NCBI GenBank assembly: GCA_029783825.1
Contig: JAREIK010002665.1
Location: forward strand, 41,441-105,440
Reading direction: 5' to 3'
DNA: 64,000 nucleotides
Source: Sapria himalayana
Taxonomy: Eukaryota; Streptophyta; Magnoliopsida; Malpighiales; Rafflesiaceae
Positions 1 to 12,080 of the stretch are shown here, piece after piece; within the stretch, counting starts at the first letter, position 1, and each line of letters starts with the position of its first letter. A program made the position numbers and the translations under genes. The notes beneath the pieces were generated by a model. It was not told the DNA's origin, searched no databases, and worked only from the letters and a program-made list of their open reading frames with translations.

Positions 1-868
1 CTTAACCATAGGGTCCATGAATGCACGAGACTATAAAGAGATGGAATGGTGGACAAGTACTTTAAGTACTTGGTTTCCATCTCTACAACCATATGGCTAA
101 GTGTCGGGTGAGCTTGATACTTCCTAAACATGCTACTAATATTGCACATGCACCTGAATACAATGCAAGTTGTGGAAGTATAAATCGACGAACACATGTT
201 CGTGTGTCATTAAAAATCTTCAGGAATTTCATTTATGAAATTCCTGAAGCCTAGTTAGTGTCATCAATAATAAGTTCGTCACTCTTACTATTGACGTAAT
301 CAGATATCAAGTGTTCGTATCCAACACAAGACTCCAACATCAGGTACGTGAAATTCCAATGGTGTCTCACATCCGATTAGAATTTCTTCTTCTTAAGATT
401 CGCAGACAAACAGAGACTACCAAACTCTTGTTGTCTGTGAGGAGTACAAATATATTTTAGTATATTACGTATATTATCCAACGTGGGGAAACACACCTTC
501 ATACCCGCTTGAACAATCAGGTTAATCACGTGACACATGCATCTGACATGAAAGATCTCTCCTAATGGTGCATCTCTAATATTCCTAACAAATATGTTAA
601 TTGCTACTCCATTATTAGATGCATTATTGAATGTGATACTACAAATTTTATTTTGAATTTTATATTCCCTAAAGATTTTCATCATACACTCAAAAATGGC
701 TGGGCCATGCTGAGGATGGAGAATCTCAGAGAATCCTATAATTTTTTTTTATTCATTATCTAGTTAGAATCTACATAGTGGCTGGGTTGACATGCATAAG
801 ATAATTCATCGTGACTTGTCCAGAAATCAGACGTCACGGACACCACTCCACTATATGCCATAAATTCA
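1..868 (-). pseudogene. hAT transposase catalytic domain, broken (copy A)
   Basis: This continues the transposase of copy A. The first catalytic motif (TSDFWTS) is readable near 820-840. The longest open piece is 377-685 (102 codons). It carries the CHVINLIVQ motif typical of plant hAT cores, but the second catalytic aspartate is changed: it reads FNNASNN where copy B has FDNASNN, a single G-to-A change on the coding strand. Stops and small indels separate the pieces at about 690-770 and below 376. Positions 1-376 still align with the segment of copy B that includes the YLKYWST region. The C-terminal dimerisation domain would lie left of the window. This copy could not make active transposase. 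Confidence 0.85.
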
Positions 869-879
869 TTAATTTTTTT

Positions 880-1251
880 TTATTTTTCTAACTCATACAA
901 TTTTAGTATGTCATTCCTAGATGTGGACTTAGAAATCCTATGATAAGCATGCTGAAAATATGTCTGCATGATGCGCACTACCCTTGGATCTTCCGAAAAT
1001 CTGATAGGAAAACCCATCAATGTGATAAGTCTAGTCATGTCGTCTCTACCCAACTCGCTGGAGTATATTAAGGGAGTAAACTTTGAGACTGTACTCGATC
1101 CAACCTCAAAAAATGCAGTGCTAAGTTGGGTTTGCCTAGGATCTAATGGATCATATTTTTTAGTACATAATTTGGCATGCCTCTTAAGGTGCCCAGTCCC
1201 GAACGAACTCTTACAAGTTAAATTTCTCATACAATATTTGCATTGTGTCAT
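880..1251 (-). pseudogene. hAT transposase N-terminus with BED zinc finger (copy A)
   Basis: A 123-codon frame opens with ATG at 1251. BED fingers bind the subterminal DNA of hAT elements. The zinc ligands fit C4 and C7 (CKYC), then H25 and C29 in GHLKRHAKLC. A conserved hAT linker follows (SKFTPLIYSSELGRD, ITLMGFPIRFSEDP), the region that precedes the catalytic core. The frame stops at 880 in a T-rich stretch, shortly before the core resumes near 868. It is therefore the intact front part of a broken transposase rather than a separate gene. The same segment in copy B carries a stop 39 codons after the start, so copy A preserves the better version of this domain. Confidence 0.85.
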
Positions 1252-1954
1252 TTTTTCTTCCTCACCTCTAATATTTTTTTGTTTTATTAAATTAAAATGA
1301 GTTCAAACTACAGAAGTCCTATTATTTTTTTTTATTTTACAAGTTTGTGTTGAGATGACTATAGAAACCAAAGTTTCAATGACATCAAAACTCTGTGTAA
1401 GATTCTTATTTTCTAAATTTAAATATGTTTCATTAGTATTTGTCATTTTTAGGATTTTTGTTAAACAGCACACATGAGGTAGAGACTAGATGATAGATTT
1501 TACTATTTTAGGACTAGAGAGAGAGACTGAGAGAGAGAGAGAGAAAGTAAAAAAAACTCAAAATAAATTACCTGGTAAAGCAGGGAGGTCGATCATGTGT
1601 ACAATGCACCAAAGTCTAGTTCAAAATTCCAAACCCGATATGAGAGTCCCGAAAAGCCGAGTCGAATGATGAAATCTCGAGTCCCAAGAGAAAGTAGAGC
1701 AAGAGTTTTGAGAGTGTGAGAATGTGAAATCTTAGAATAAATATTTATGAAAAACATAAATATTATAGAGAGGTGGGGGGAATTTTAAAGATTAAAGGAA
1801 ATAATTTTTTTAAAAAAAATATATATATTTTTTAATTTTTATTGTATTTTAGGGGGCAGAATCATGAGGGCCATCGGATTCTGCCCCCTACCCGTTGGAG
1901 GCGAGATCCAATGGCTGTATTTCAAATTTATGTTTTTTTTTACATTTGCCCGTT

Positions 1955-1976
1955 GGGGGGGGGGGGGGGGGGGGGG
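1955..1976 (+). repeat. Homopolymer run of 22 G
   Basis: An uninterrupted run of 22 G lies in the leader of hAT copy A. The equivalent stretch of copy B (around 41645-41665, opposite strand) has a short GG block next to an A/T run, so the run has expanded in copy A. Such a run can form G-quadruplexes and is also a common site of assembly error. Confidence 0.9.
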
Positions 1977-2346
1977 ATCGGGTCCGGCTGGACCGCGGGT
2001 CGAATCTGATTGTACCCGTGCCGGTGTTGGCGTGGACCGTGGACGCGTGGGCATCGAGATAGGGTGTGGTGCAGGTGGGGACTGGCTGACCGGGGACTTG
2101 GGGTCGGGGGTCGTGGGGTGCTAGGTGCGAGTATGATCTTGACCCGTGTAGATGGGCCATGCCACGGGCCACCGAACCATGCAGGGTCAGGCACGGCACG
2201 AGGCCCGGTTGGCCTTGACTCGGCACAGCATGATAGATGCCTTACCCAGGCACAGGAATATTCTCATGCAGAGCTGGCCCAGGCACGGCCGAATCATGTC
2301 GTGCCTCGTGCCGCCCCTGCCAGGCCCGGCCCGGTTGAAACCTTTA

Positions 2347-2672
2347 CGAAAAGATAAATAATTTAGAATTTGGAAAACTTTTTAAAAGTTTTTTAATTAC
2401 CAAAATAATTTATAATAATTCAAATGATTTATAATTAATCCCTATCAAATAGGGTTCTAATAGAAAGTTGCTCTTATTTAATTGAAGCATCCTTCCATTA
2501 ATTGCGTAATTGTAGAATAAAGTTAACAATCCATAAGAATCTTTTTGAATTTCAATAATTTTTATTTTTTATAACCTTCAAATCATTGTTTCGTCTTCCA
2601 TTTCTTCATTCGTATTTATTTTGTTTAATTTAATGTAAAAAATATTATGAGTATATATACGCACACATGTTT

Positions 2673-2707
<35 letters not shown>

Positions 2708-2947
2708 CATATATATACGTCTTTTCTTATACCAATAAATTATTTCAACTTTTTAAAAAAATAATTTCACTTTTTTTAGTTTTTTGAATTACATAGAGCA
2801 TGATTTTTGTTCAGATATAAACGTGTACAACCCTCACTATATATTGATACATTGTGTGTGGGTGTGTGTGTGTGTGTTTATCCAATGCAATATTATTTAT
2901 AACACCTAAACTATTACAACCCAACTTATCTGAGCGTGATATCACTA
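2347..2947. other. AT-rich spacer with dinucleotide repeats
   Basis: This spacer lies between hAT copies A and D. It holds a (CA)n tract at about 2672-2692 running into (AT)n to about 2717, and a (TG)n tract at 2853-2878. No coding signal was seen. Confidence 0.8.
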
Positions 2948-4520
2948 TAGAGATGTCAACTAGGTTGGGGGCAAAGCCCATGGCACAACTTAATTCACCT
3001 GTGCCAGGCATGACATGACATTGTCCAGCACTATGCATAGTCCTGGATCATGCCAGCTGAGGCCCAGCTCATGCCATGTTGAGCTTATGCGAGCCATGCC
3101 TCATTTCAAGCCAAGCACAACGTGATTTCCTAGCCTCATGACATAGTCCACTAGCCTAGTGACTTGGGAATCAGGCATAAATGAGTGTTTGTTCATGGGT
3201 GTCATGTCCCATCAGGTAATCACGTGACATAGTTTTTTTAAAAAACATCCACATAAGTTGGGTTCCACTTATGTGGCTGATCGCCATTAGCCCCTATGGT
3301 AATGTGTGGCCTACCCCACCATGCTCATTGCATTTTCATACAACAGGCACCGATAAAGACATTGACATGCATATTATGTCATGGTCATTTCTAGATTTCT
3401 TTTAAAATATAAATTTTATTTTAAATTATAGTCGTCAAATTAAATAATGACGGCTATTGGATCGATGATTGTGATGATTTTGATCAAATAAAATGTTTAA
3501 AAAATAAAAAAAATAAAAAAAATAAAAAAAATAAAAAAAATAAAAAAAATATTTTTTTATTATTTTCAAATCTCTATAAATAAAGATTTGGAAATTAGTA
3601 TTTTCATTCTATATTTCTTATCCCTCTCTTCTATGCTTTCTTCGCTTCCTTTGATATAGTGCTCTATTTTTTTTTCATTCATTTTTTGTTTAAGTATTTA
3701 CTTTTGCTTATGGTTTATGTTATGCATAAGGTATATATAGTGTTGTGGTTGTGCAACTTATATCGAGATTAGATTTTATAAGTGGTATAGTTTTAACAAC
3801 AAAGTAGTTATTGCATGTTTTTATGGTTTTTCATTTTTTGTGAATTTTATATTCATTTAGTTTCATAATTTATTTAATAAATATAAATATTTTAAAAAAT
3901 ATCACATATTGAATTTAATGATATAGAATATGAAATTGACATAGATATAAATAATAATGTTAATGAGATATAAATTAAATTTTCTATAATAATCTCAACC
4001 CAAAATTCATTTGCCACCTAAAAAAATACCGTGCATACTTTAATAGTATGGATGAATTTTAAATAATAAATAATAAATATTCTAGGGATATCAATTAAGA
4101 ATTAGTATTATATATATATATATTATCAAAAAATATATACATATAAGAGTATATGTGGTACTGGTTACTTTAAGATGCATGTCAATTAAAGTACTAAAAA
4201 TGTTTTACATTAAATATCATGTAAACCCACATGATCTTTAAGATTTTTAAGATTTTTAAAGTTTGATCTAGTTCAGACCTACTTCATATGTCACAATGAT
4301 TTTAGGAGGAAAAATATGATCAAATTGATTATGATCATTGAGTCTTTCAATTAGATTTTCGAAGGATCTTCGGGTAGTCAGTATCATACAAACCTACTTC
4401 TAGCCTCTTTACCATAGGATTCCTAGGTCTACAAGTAAATATGTCATAATAAAATAATATAAGTTAGAAAAAAATTAATAATTAATGAATTTAGGAAATT
4501 TAGTAGAGTAGTAACTAAGT
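2948..4520 (+). mobile_element. hAT transposon copy D, decayed 5' part
   Basis: The left terminal repeat TAGAGATGTCAA starts at 2948 and matches copy B at 11 of 12 positions, the difference being G to A. The subterminal zone (to about 3390) has the same word pattern as copy B, but CG has mostly become TG or CA, giving CATG/ATGCC words. A perfect 10-bp inverted repeat with an 8-nt loop lies at 3249-3276 and is shared with copy C only. The stretch at about 4255-4500 aligns with the BED-to-core linker of copy B (42530-42770), including the GGATTCCTAGGTCTAC string. No frame is open. After about 4520 the hAT sequence is lost and a copia fragment follows. Confidence 0.8.
3498..3551 (+). repeat. Short tandem repeat, A-rich octamer
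   Basis: A run of consecutive TAAAAAAA units lies in the leader of hAT copy D. Confidence 0.85.
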
Positions 4521-4559
4521 ACAGACACTAAGTATGATAATTATAGTCAGACTCAAATT

Positions 4560-5850
4560 ATGGACATGAACATCATATCCAAAGATGATGACTTCTTCAC
4601 TCAGTTAACTATTGGCATATATATGATTCTGAATTATCATTTAATATCTGCTCACTTACAAAGAGAACAAAACTCATGATCTATCTATTCTCTTCTATTA
4701 TCTATCTTTAAATATTAAATTCTTTTCCCGGATTCAAGTTTTTACCTGCTCTTTGAAGTTTTTAAAAATTAGAAATGATTCTGATTTCTTCTTTATTGGA
4801 TATACCCAACATCTTTTTGAGTAATCATCAATAAAAGATACATAGTATTTTGCTTTTTCCTTTGGGACATTTCTAATGATTTTCATATATCAAAATGAAT
4901 TATGTCTATAATATACTCACTCCTAAAATCTAATCTACTAATTGATAATATATATTACTCACTTATAACATGATGCTTATAAAAAGGTAGATATACTAAT
5001 TTGAGGCATGAAAGTAATTTTCAAATTAGAGAGAATTTTTAAATTTTGTCCTGACATGAGGGCTTTTTTGATATGTCACATCATCATTGACTCTTCTTCA
5101 TTGGTAATTGAATTTTAATATATACATTACCTTCTTATATTATTTCTCTTTTAAGCATGAATAATTTGATATGATCTTTTCTCCCTTCATAATCACATGC
5201 ATGTCTCTCACAAACTTTATCAACTAATTCTCAATATAAGTATTACATCCAAAACTATCTATTTATTTCAAGGAATTGATTTTTTTCTTCAAGTCTTTCA
5301 TGTGTCATACCTCTTTAATAGTGCAAACCATACCATCTAATATTTTTATATCAATAGTATTAATATTATCAATATTCAAAGCATGATCATCACATATTGC
5401 ATAACCTCGTGACATGGGTTCATATGTGTGGAACTATTTTTTTCAAGATGTTATGTGTCAGGAAGCTCATAAGTTTAGTAACTAGACATAACCAAACTAC
5501 TTTCTACTTTCAACTATTGTCACATACTATATAGGATGCTGCCATTATGATTGAAACTTGTTGTATTCCCTTTAGTATTTGATAACTAAATATTCATACT
5601 TTTTTCTTATACCAATACTCTTTTTTAAAGTATATTTCATACCATAGTTAGTACTTAATATTCTTTTTATTTTTTGATTTTGATCTATCATAATTCTGAT
5701 TCCCTCATGAGACATGTTGTGTTGATATCCCTAATTTCACCATCAAAGCTTCTACTTGTAGTGCACTTATATATATGTCTTCCTTATTTTTGCATATGAT
5801 TTCTTCTTATAAAATAGTAGATACAATATTATTGAAGACTAAATAATCCA
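4560..5850 (-). pseudogene. Ty1/copia polyprotein fragment (protease to integrase), decayed
   Basis: On the minus strand, broken frames read in the order of a Ty1/copia polyprotein. A segment following the protease at about 5230-5330 resembles the DGVVRTLTEVRHVPDMKRN region. A piece near 5150-5230 reads VRDMHVIMKGEK. A GAG-pre-integrase-like piece lies near 5040-5110 (MSGQNLKILS). The start of the integrase core is at about 4790-4860 (SFIDDYSK then WVYPIKKKSE). Downstream frames to about 4560 are poor. Several stops and frameshifts are present and no LTRs were recognised. The fragment seems to have replaced or entered hAT copy D. The family assignment rests on motif order; the exact limits are approximate. 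Confidence 0.65.
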
Positions 5851-7710
5851 TAATAAAGATATCAAAAGGATCGTGTTGTACTGGCATGACCCATTTCTAT
5901 GTGGTCCAGCCATGCGACCATGTCATGCCAGACACATCATCACTGCTAAATTATCAGGCATAGCATGGGATGTTTGGCCCATCGAAGTGCTAAGTCATAT
6001 TAGGCCATGTCGGGATGGGCCAATTCATGCTTGATCATGTTAATTTTTAGGTAGAAATCCAACTAATGTATCTTGAAATGTTAATTTTTTATTTTATTAT
6101 TTATTTAAAATATTAAATTTAAATAAATAAAAAGAAATAAATAATAAAAAAATTGACATATATTTCATTTAAAAAATTAAAGTTGTTTATAAAAAAAATT
6201 CATTCCATAATCAAAAACAAAATATGATATATATACATATATAACATATGATAAAGCAGTACTCATAAGACTATCAGTGCATAATAATGACTATGACATA
6301 ATATACAAAAAAACAATAATAATATCGTATCATATTAAAAAAAAGATCATTAAAATACACATGAATCATCAATTAGTATCTATAGTATGGTAGTGAGGAT
6401 GCAGATGCAGATGTAGATCAACATCATCATGTAAGCATTTAAATGTATCATCACTAGTAGTGACCTTAATATCTTCAAACTCCATATCTTATGAATCATC
6501 ATATGTCATCTTCTCTTATGTCTTATCCTAAATGTCAATATTAAATCTGCACAATCATTCATGCATGTGCATATATGATATCTATTCATAATCTTGATCT
6601 TTTATTTTAAATAATAATGGTTATCATAAAAAACTAGACTTCAATACTATATTAGACACAAGATGGGATAGTAGATCATATGTCATCTTATATAGCACAG
6701 GATTGATAGATTCGTATGATTTCATAAAAATAAAATATCTAAATTCTTATTATTATATGATAAGATGAAATAGTATTCAATATGTAAGTACCAAGATAGC
6801 TCGCTCATATTTGACAGACTACTCGATCATTTGCCTCTACCTAACTGAATGAAGAAGTCATCTTTAAATATAATGTCTATATTCGTACTCGAAGCTATGC
6901 TACAACTATCATACCTATTGGCATATTACATAAATAAGTTAGTTAAATTTCATAGGTTGGTATTCCTAGTTCATGCACGTTTATATTTATGTCAAAATAT
7001 TTTCTACCTCTTCCACCTTACCCTAGTATCTATATATCCGACAAAGCAATAAAATAATGAAATGGAAGACTAATATTTTAAATATTTAGTTTTCATTTCA
7101 ACAACCATGAAACTAAATGTAGGGTACTTCTATACTTGCTAAACATGTTACTAATATTACACATACACCTAAGGGAAATACAAGTGGTAAAAGAAAACAT
7201 TGATGAAAAAATAATCATCGTGTCATAAAAAATATTCAAGAATTTCATAAAATAAATTATTGCATTTTAGTTATAATTATTAATAATAAATTTGTAACTT
7301 TTACTATTGTCTTAGTCAGATATTATGTATTGTTAGTCATCACATTCAGGTAAATATAATTTTAATGATATCTCACATCCATTTAAATTTTTTTTAAAGT
7401 CTTCTAACAAATAGAGACTACTAAACTTTAATTGTATACTAAGTATCTAGAGATGTCAATCGGGCCGGGCCGGCCCGGACCGGCATGAGGCACAACACGA
7501 TTCCGCCCTGCCTAGCTTGGCCCAGCACAGAAATTTTTCATGCACAGGCTCGTGTCGTGCCCGACCATGACACCAGTCGTGTCGTGTCGTGCATAGGCCA
7601 ATTGGGCCTCATGCCGTGCTTGGCCTGGCACGGTGCCACGGCCCACTAGCATGATACCTCGGCATGAGCCGAGAAACTGATTTTTTTTAAATTAGGGTTA
7701 CGTGGGTGCC

Positions 7711-7740
7711 GAAACCCTAATTTTTTTAAATTAGGGTTTC
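7711..7740. repeat. Perfect 13-bp inverted repeat, AT-rich hairpin
   Basis: GAAACCCTAATTT (7711-7723) faces its exact reverse complement (7728-7740) across a 4-nt loop. The stem can be extended into flanking GTGCC and GGGCAC with one bulge. A related arm lies just upstream at about 7689-7700. Confidence 0.9.
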
Positions 7741-7768
7741 GGGCACGCCAAAATCCTAATTTTTTTTG

Positions 7769-7823
7769 AAACTAGGGGTTCGGCGTGCGGCGGCACGACG
7801 ACGCACAGCAGAACCCCTAGTTT
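7769..7823. repeat. 13-bp inverted repeat around a GC-rich loop
   Basis: AAACTAGGGGTTC (7769-7781) and its exact reverse complement (7811-7823) enclose a 29-nt CG-rich loop. Another related arm follows at about 7828-7838. Confidence 0.88.
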
Positions 7824-8724
7824 TTTTATATTAGGGGTCAGCCTGACCGGGCCGAACCAGGCGGATTCGTGCCATGGGCCCTTGCCAGGCTGACCTCCAC
7901 AGAACAGTGCCAGGCCGGCTAAAAATGGGCCGGGCTGGCTAGGCACGTCCCATTTGACACCTCTATAGGTATCCTAAGATATTTTAGTGAATTTCTTTTT
8001 TTTTCTAATGTGAGAAAAGTAACTTTCATTGTTGCATGTACTATCATGTAAATTATGTGTTACCTACACCTTTTAAAAATATTACTTAATGGCTAGTCTC
8101 TAATAGTTCTAACAAATATAATAATAGCTACTTTATTATTTGAAGTAATATAATAAATAATACAAAATATTTTATTCTGAATATCATATTTTTTAAAGAT
8201 ACTCATCTACACTCATATATAGCAATACTATCATGAGAATGTAGGATCTTATGAAATCCTAAATTTTATTTATTAAATATTTATTTTGATTTAATATAAT
8301 GAGTCGCGAAGCATGCATATGTTGCATCATCAAGACTAATCTAGATATCAGACATCATAGATACTACTCAACTATATTTTCTAAATTTATTAATTATATA
8401 TTATATTTCTAATTTATAATATTTTATAATGATATTTTTACTTGTTGACATATTAATCCTATGATAAGTAGATTAAAAATAGATTTGCATAATACTGACT
8501 ACCCTAAGATTCTCTGAAAATTTAATTGGAAGATCCATAATCATAATTAATTTAGTCATATCTTTCTTCCTAAAATCAGTATGATATATAGAATGGATCA
8601 ATGAAGATGAACTAGATCAAACCAGAAAGATCCTAGTCCCCACTACTAAGTTGGTTTTTCCTGTGATATAATGCATTATATTTTATGGTATATTGATTAA
8701 TATACATCTTAAAGTAGCTAGTGT

Positions 8725-8755
<31 letters not shown>

Positions 8756-10009
8756 TCAATTCTTATTTAATATCCCTATAATTTTTATTTTTTATTATTT
8801 AAAGTGAGTAAATACAATTGAAGTTCACCTAGTTTTATTTTTATGTGACAAATATGTTTGAGTCAAAATCATTAGTGAAAACATAATTTCGATCTTAGAC
8901 CTCCTGGTTGGGTTGTCATTATTATCTATATCTAAGTCAAATTTATTATCACCATATTCACTATTTATCATGTTTGAATTTTTTTATAATTTATTAATAA
9001 AACTAATAATAAATTTACAAACAAATAAAAAAAGTATATTATAACCGCAACCATTTTTTTATAGTCAACTTTCCTTTGCAACATCTCAAATCTCTACTAA
9101 AATTTCTAATTATAACTTATAGCAAATATGCATAAATTAAATATAAAAATAGTAAAAAAATTACAAAAACAAAAAATATAAGAAGAGAAAGGAGAGAGAG
9201 TTGTAGGACATAAAAAATTCAAAGAAATAGAGAATAAAATTCAAAAAAAAAATATATTCTTTATCCGTAGACATTTTTTAGATTAAAAAAATTATATATT
9301 TTTTAATTTTTTTTAAATTTGTTTTAATTTGTTTTAATTTGTTTTAATTTTTTTTAAATTTTTTTTAATTTTTTTAAACTTTTTTTATAATTTATATGAC
9401 CGTAAATCTGATATCCATTTTGATTTCTGGTATGTAACTATTGGAAACAATCCAATGACTACATTTGTTTTAAAAAAATTGTTTTTTAAAAGGTAGCAAA
9501 AGTGGCATGTTATGCCTACCATTATCATTATCGAGGCCCGTTGCTAGAAAACTTGGCAACCAACTTTGGTTGGACCTAGAAGGTTTCAAACAAGATCATG
9601 TGGCCACATAATTCGAACAAGACTTATGTGTCTAGTTTTTTTTAAATAAAAACACCCAACCCAATTGAGTGATTACCTGATAGGGTGTGATCCATGATGT
9701 GCGTCCCACCCATACCCGATCAAGGAGTCATGCCTAACCTAATACAAGGTACTGCTTGCTCCAGTCCAGAATGGCATGAGCCATGCATTGGGCTGGCATT
9801 GCACCTGTCTAAACATAATTATGGATCATGTCATGTCAGGCCTAGCATAGATAATTCAAATCATATTTTTTCAGTCCGTAAGGACATTTTTTTAGATTGA
9901 TGATGAGTTAATCATACAATTCATGTAAATTTTGAAGTAAAATCTAAATATGTTCAACTTTTTCTATTTTATGACCTAACATAGTAAGTTGATACACTAC
10001 TAAAAATTA

Positions 10010-10780
10010 CGATAATACTGACCAAAATACCGACCAAAAAATTCGATCGGTAATTACTGTCCAAAACACGACCAATTAGCGTTTAGGAAAGGGTATTGAA
10101 AAAAAAATTTCCAACCAAAGACCGACCATAATTATCGACCAAATGTATTTTTGTCGAATACCACTCTGTAGAGTGGTTATCGAATATATTACCGACTATT
10201 TAACAACCTATTATTATAATTGGTACATGCAGTATTTTTTAAAATTATTTATAGTTTCGTACATACCGACCATTTACCGACCAAATAATAGGTCGGTAAT
10301 TACTGAGTAATTCACGACCAATTTAGAGATCCGAAGAGGTGCATTAGAGAAAAATACATCCGATCAAATTCCTGACCAACTAACGAAGATATATTACCGA
10401 CAAAATATATTTGGTCGCTAATATGGTCTATAAATAAAAAGGGAATTAGTGAAAAATATTCCCGAAAAATTACCGACCATTTAATGACCAAAAATATATA
10501 ATTATTAAAAATGATCGGTATAGTGGTTATCTAATATATTTATAAGGTTATAATTACTGACCAAACTACCGACTGAATATTTAGGTCGGTAGCTACCGAC
10601 CATTTCACGACTGAGTACCGATCATAACTCCCGACCAAAATATTTTTGGTCAGAAATTGGTCAGTAAATTAGGATGGAAATAGCGAATAGATTGCCGACT
10701 AATTACCGACCATTTAACGACCAAAAACGTATTATCATTAAAATTGGTCGGTAAATTGGACTCCCAGATACTTATATTAT
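10010..10780 (+). repeat. CACTA 5' subterminal repeats
   Basis: Many direct and inverted copies of a 9-10 bp motif (TACCGACCA, with GGTCGGTA as its reverse) are present. These are the usual binding sites of the TNPA-type protein. They fall into three larger imperfect units starting near 10010, 10265 and 10555, each containing a GGTCGGTA core followed by a CACGACCAAT-like word. Confidence 0.8.
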
Positions 10781-10819
10781 TATTGACCGTTTGCCCATCA
10801 TAATTTTGGTTGGTAATTC

Positions 10820-12080
10820 ATTGTTTTAATTTTTTGATTTGAAAATCATTTGCTGAGTCATTATAACTTAAAATCATCAAAACTCCATCATTTTTCTGAA
10901 TCAAAGCCGACTGTAAGCACGAAATCGGAAAATTTTGATATTTCATCTGAATCCAGGTAAGTTTTTCTTTGTTCTTCTCCTTCAAATTGCTTATACACAT
11001 CTCCATCTCTCTGAATTATATATAGACATTCGGAATTTCATTTTTTCAGTATATTCGGGTATTAGTTTTTTTTTCTTCTCCTAATTTCTTAATTTTTGCT
11101 TCGATTTTATTTAACCTAACATGATTTTGACTCGACACAATTAATTAAACTATGAGTTTTCATTTTTTTAAATTTGTTCATCTACTATTTATATTTTCAG
11201 GGTTTGTGATTGATTTCAATTACATGATGTTTGTATCCGAATAATCTTAATGTTAATGCTTTATATTTATATAATCGTATGACATTATGTATAAATGTCA
11301 ATACTTTAAGATATATAATGATTTATGTTGAATTAAACTTTTAATTAATGTTAATCTTAAATGTCTATAACAGTATATATAAACGTTCATACATTTATAT
11401 AATCGAATGATATTATGTATATATGTATATACTTTAATATATATAAACGTATTACATTATAAATACACATTGATATGTTTATATAAACATATAATGTTAT
11501 ATATAAATATTTATACATATGTATTAATGATTATAAATATCTATACATAATTTATATTAAACTATCCATTTATATATTTTCTTATATAACAATTATGTAA
11601 TATTAATTGATTATACAATTTTGTAAATATTTATATTACATATTATTTTTTATATAAATATAGAATATTTATAATATTTATATAAATGTGATATGTATAC
11701 TATATATTATTTATAAAAGTATTAAATCTAAATATAATAATATTTAAGTAACATTTATAAAAATATTTTATTCACAAATATTATATAGATACACGTGTTT
11801 AATTATATATTCATATGTCATTATATATAAAAGTATTTATAATTATATTTATAATAAAGTAAACTACTTTTATAATTATATTCATAACTTTATATAACTA
11901 ATTTGTAACTATATAATAATGTATAACTATATGTATAATTCTATATAACTATATTTCTAAAAAAATATACTATATATATATATATATACTAATATATAAC
12001 TATATATAATTATATTTTACTAAATGTATACCTATATAAATGTTAAATATAATTATATCTCTAACTACATACATATTTAT
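10820..12080 (+). other. Leader-like segment and AT-rich DNA inside the CACTA element
   Basis: At about 10957-10966 there is a good plant splice donor context (CCAGGTAAGT), placed where a 5' untranslated exon of the element would end. The rest to about 12080 is made of short TATA/ATAA words with no frame and no sharp repeat. Confidence 0.4.

Larger units (their letters stand above)
1..2346 (-). mobile_element. hAT transposon copy A, 5' half, cut by the window edge
   Basis: This is the 5' part of a hAT (Ac/RICESLEEPER-type) element on the minus strand. Its terminal repeat lies at 2335-2346 and matches the 12-bp end of the complete copy B (41272-44888) at 10 of 12 positions. Moving inward there is a GC-rich subterminal zone (about 1955-2335) dense in GGCACG/CGTGCC motifs, an AT-rich leader, a BED zinc finger (880-1251) and the catalytic domain down to position 1. 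Position 1 corresponds to about 43630 in copy B, so the 3' end lies outside the window. Identity with copy B is easy to see over long stretches, so A is one of the younger copies. No target duplication can be tested because the other end is missing. Confidence 0.9.
7448..7965 (+). mobile_element. Non-autonomous hAT MITE, 518 bp, nested in copy C
   Basis: The terminal repeats TAGAGATGTCAA (7448-7459) and TTGACACCTCTA (7954-7965) are inverted and differ at one position. An 8-bp target duplication, TAAGTATC (7440-7447) and TAGGTATC (7966-7973), matches at 7 of 8 bases. The outer parts carry the same GGCACG-type subterminal motifs as copy B and are still CG-rich, so this insertion is younger than the element it sits in. 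The middle has no coding capacity and consists of strong inverted repeats (see 7711-7740 and 7769-7823). It was probably moved by transposase from the autonomous family. Confidence 0.88.
5854..9880 (-). mobile_element. hAT transposon copy C, very old, with a nested MITE
   Basis: The 3' terminal repeat on the low-coordinate side is TAAAGATATCAA at 5854-5865. It matches copy B at 9 of 12 positions, and all three differences are G to A. A subterminal zone follows to about 6050. Segments at about 7070-7260, 7330-7450 and 7980-8640 align with copy A and B transposase sequence, but no long frame survives. The 5' subterminal zone lies at about 9480-9870; its exact terminus could not be identified. 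A (TA)n tract at 8724-8751 sits where copy D also has one. The element is interrupted at 7448-7965 by a separate hAT MITE. CG pairs are nearly gone from the ends. Confidence 0.75.

Noticed and set aside
1839..2361. Several Pro/Gly/Arg-rich frames in the ends of hAT copies (also at 41201-41742 and 60550-60917)
   Set aside because: They come from GC-rich subterminal motifs read in all frames and are not conserved between copies as proteins.
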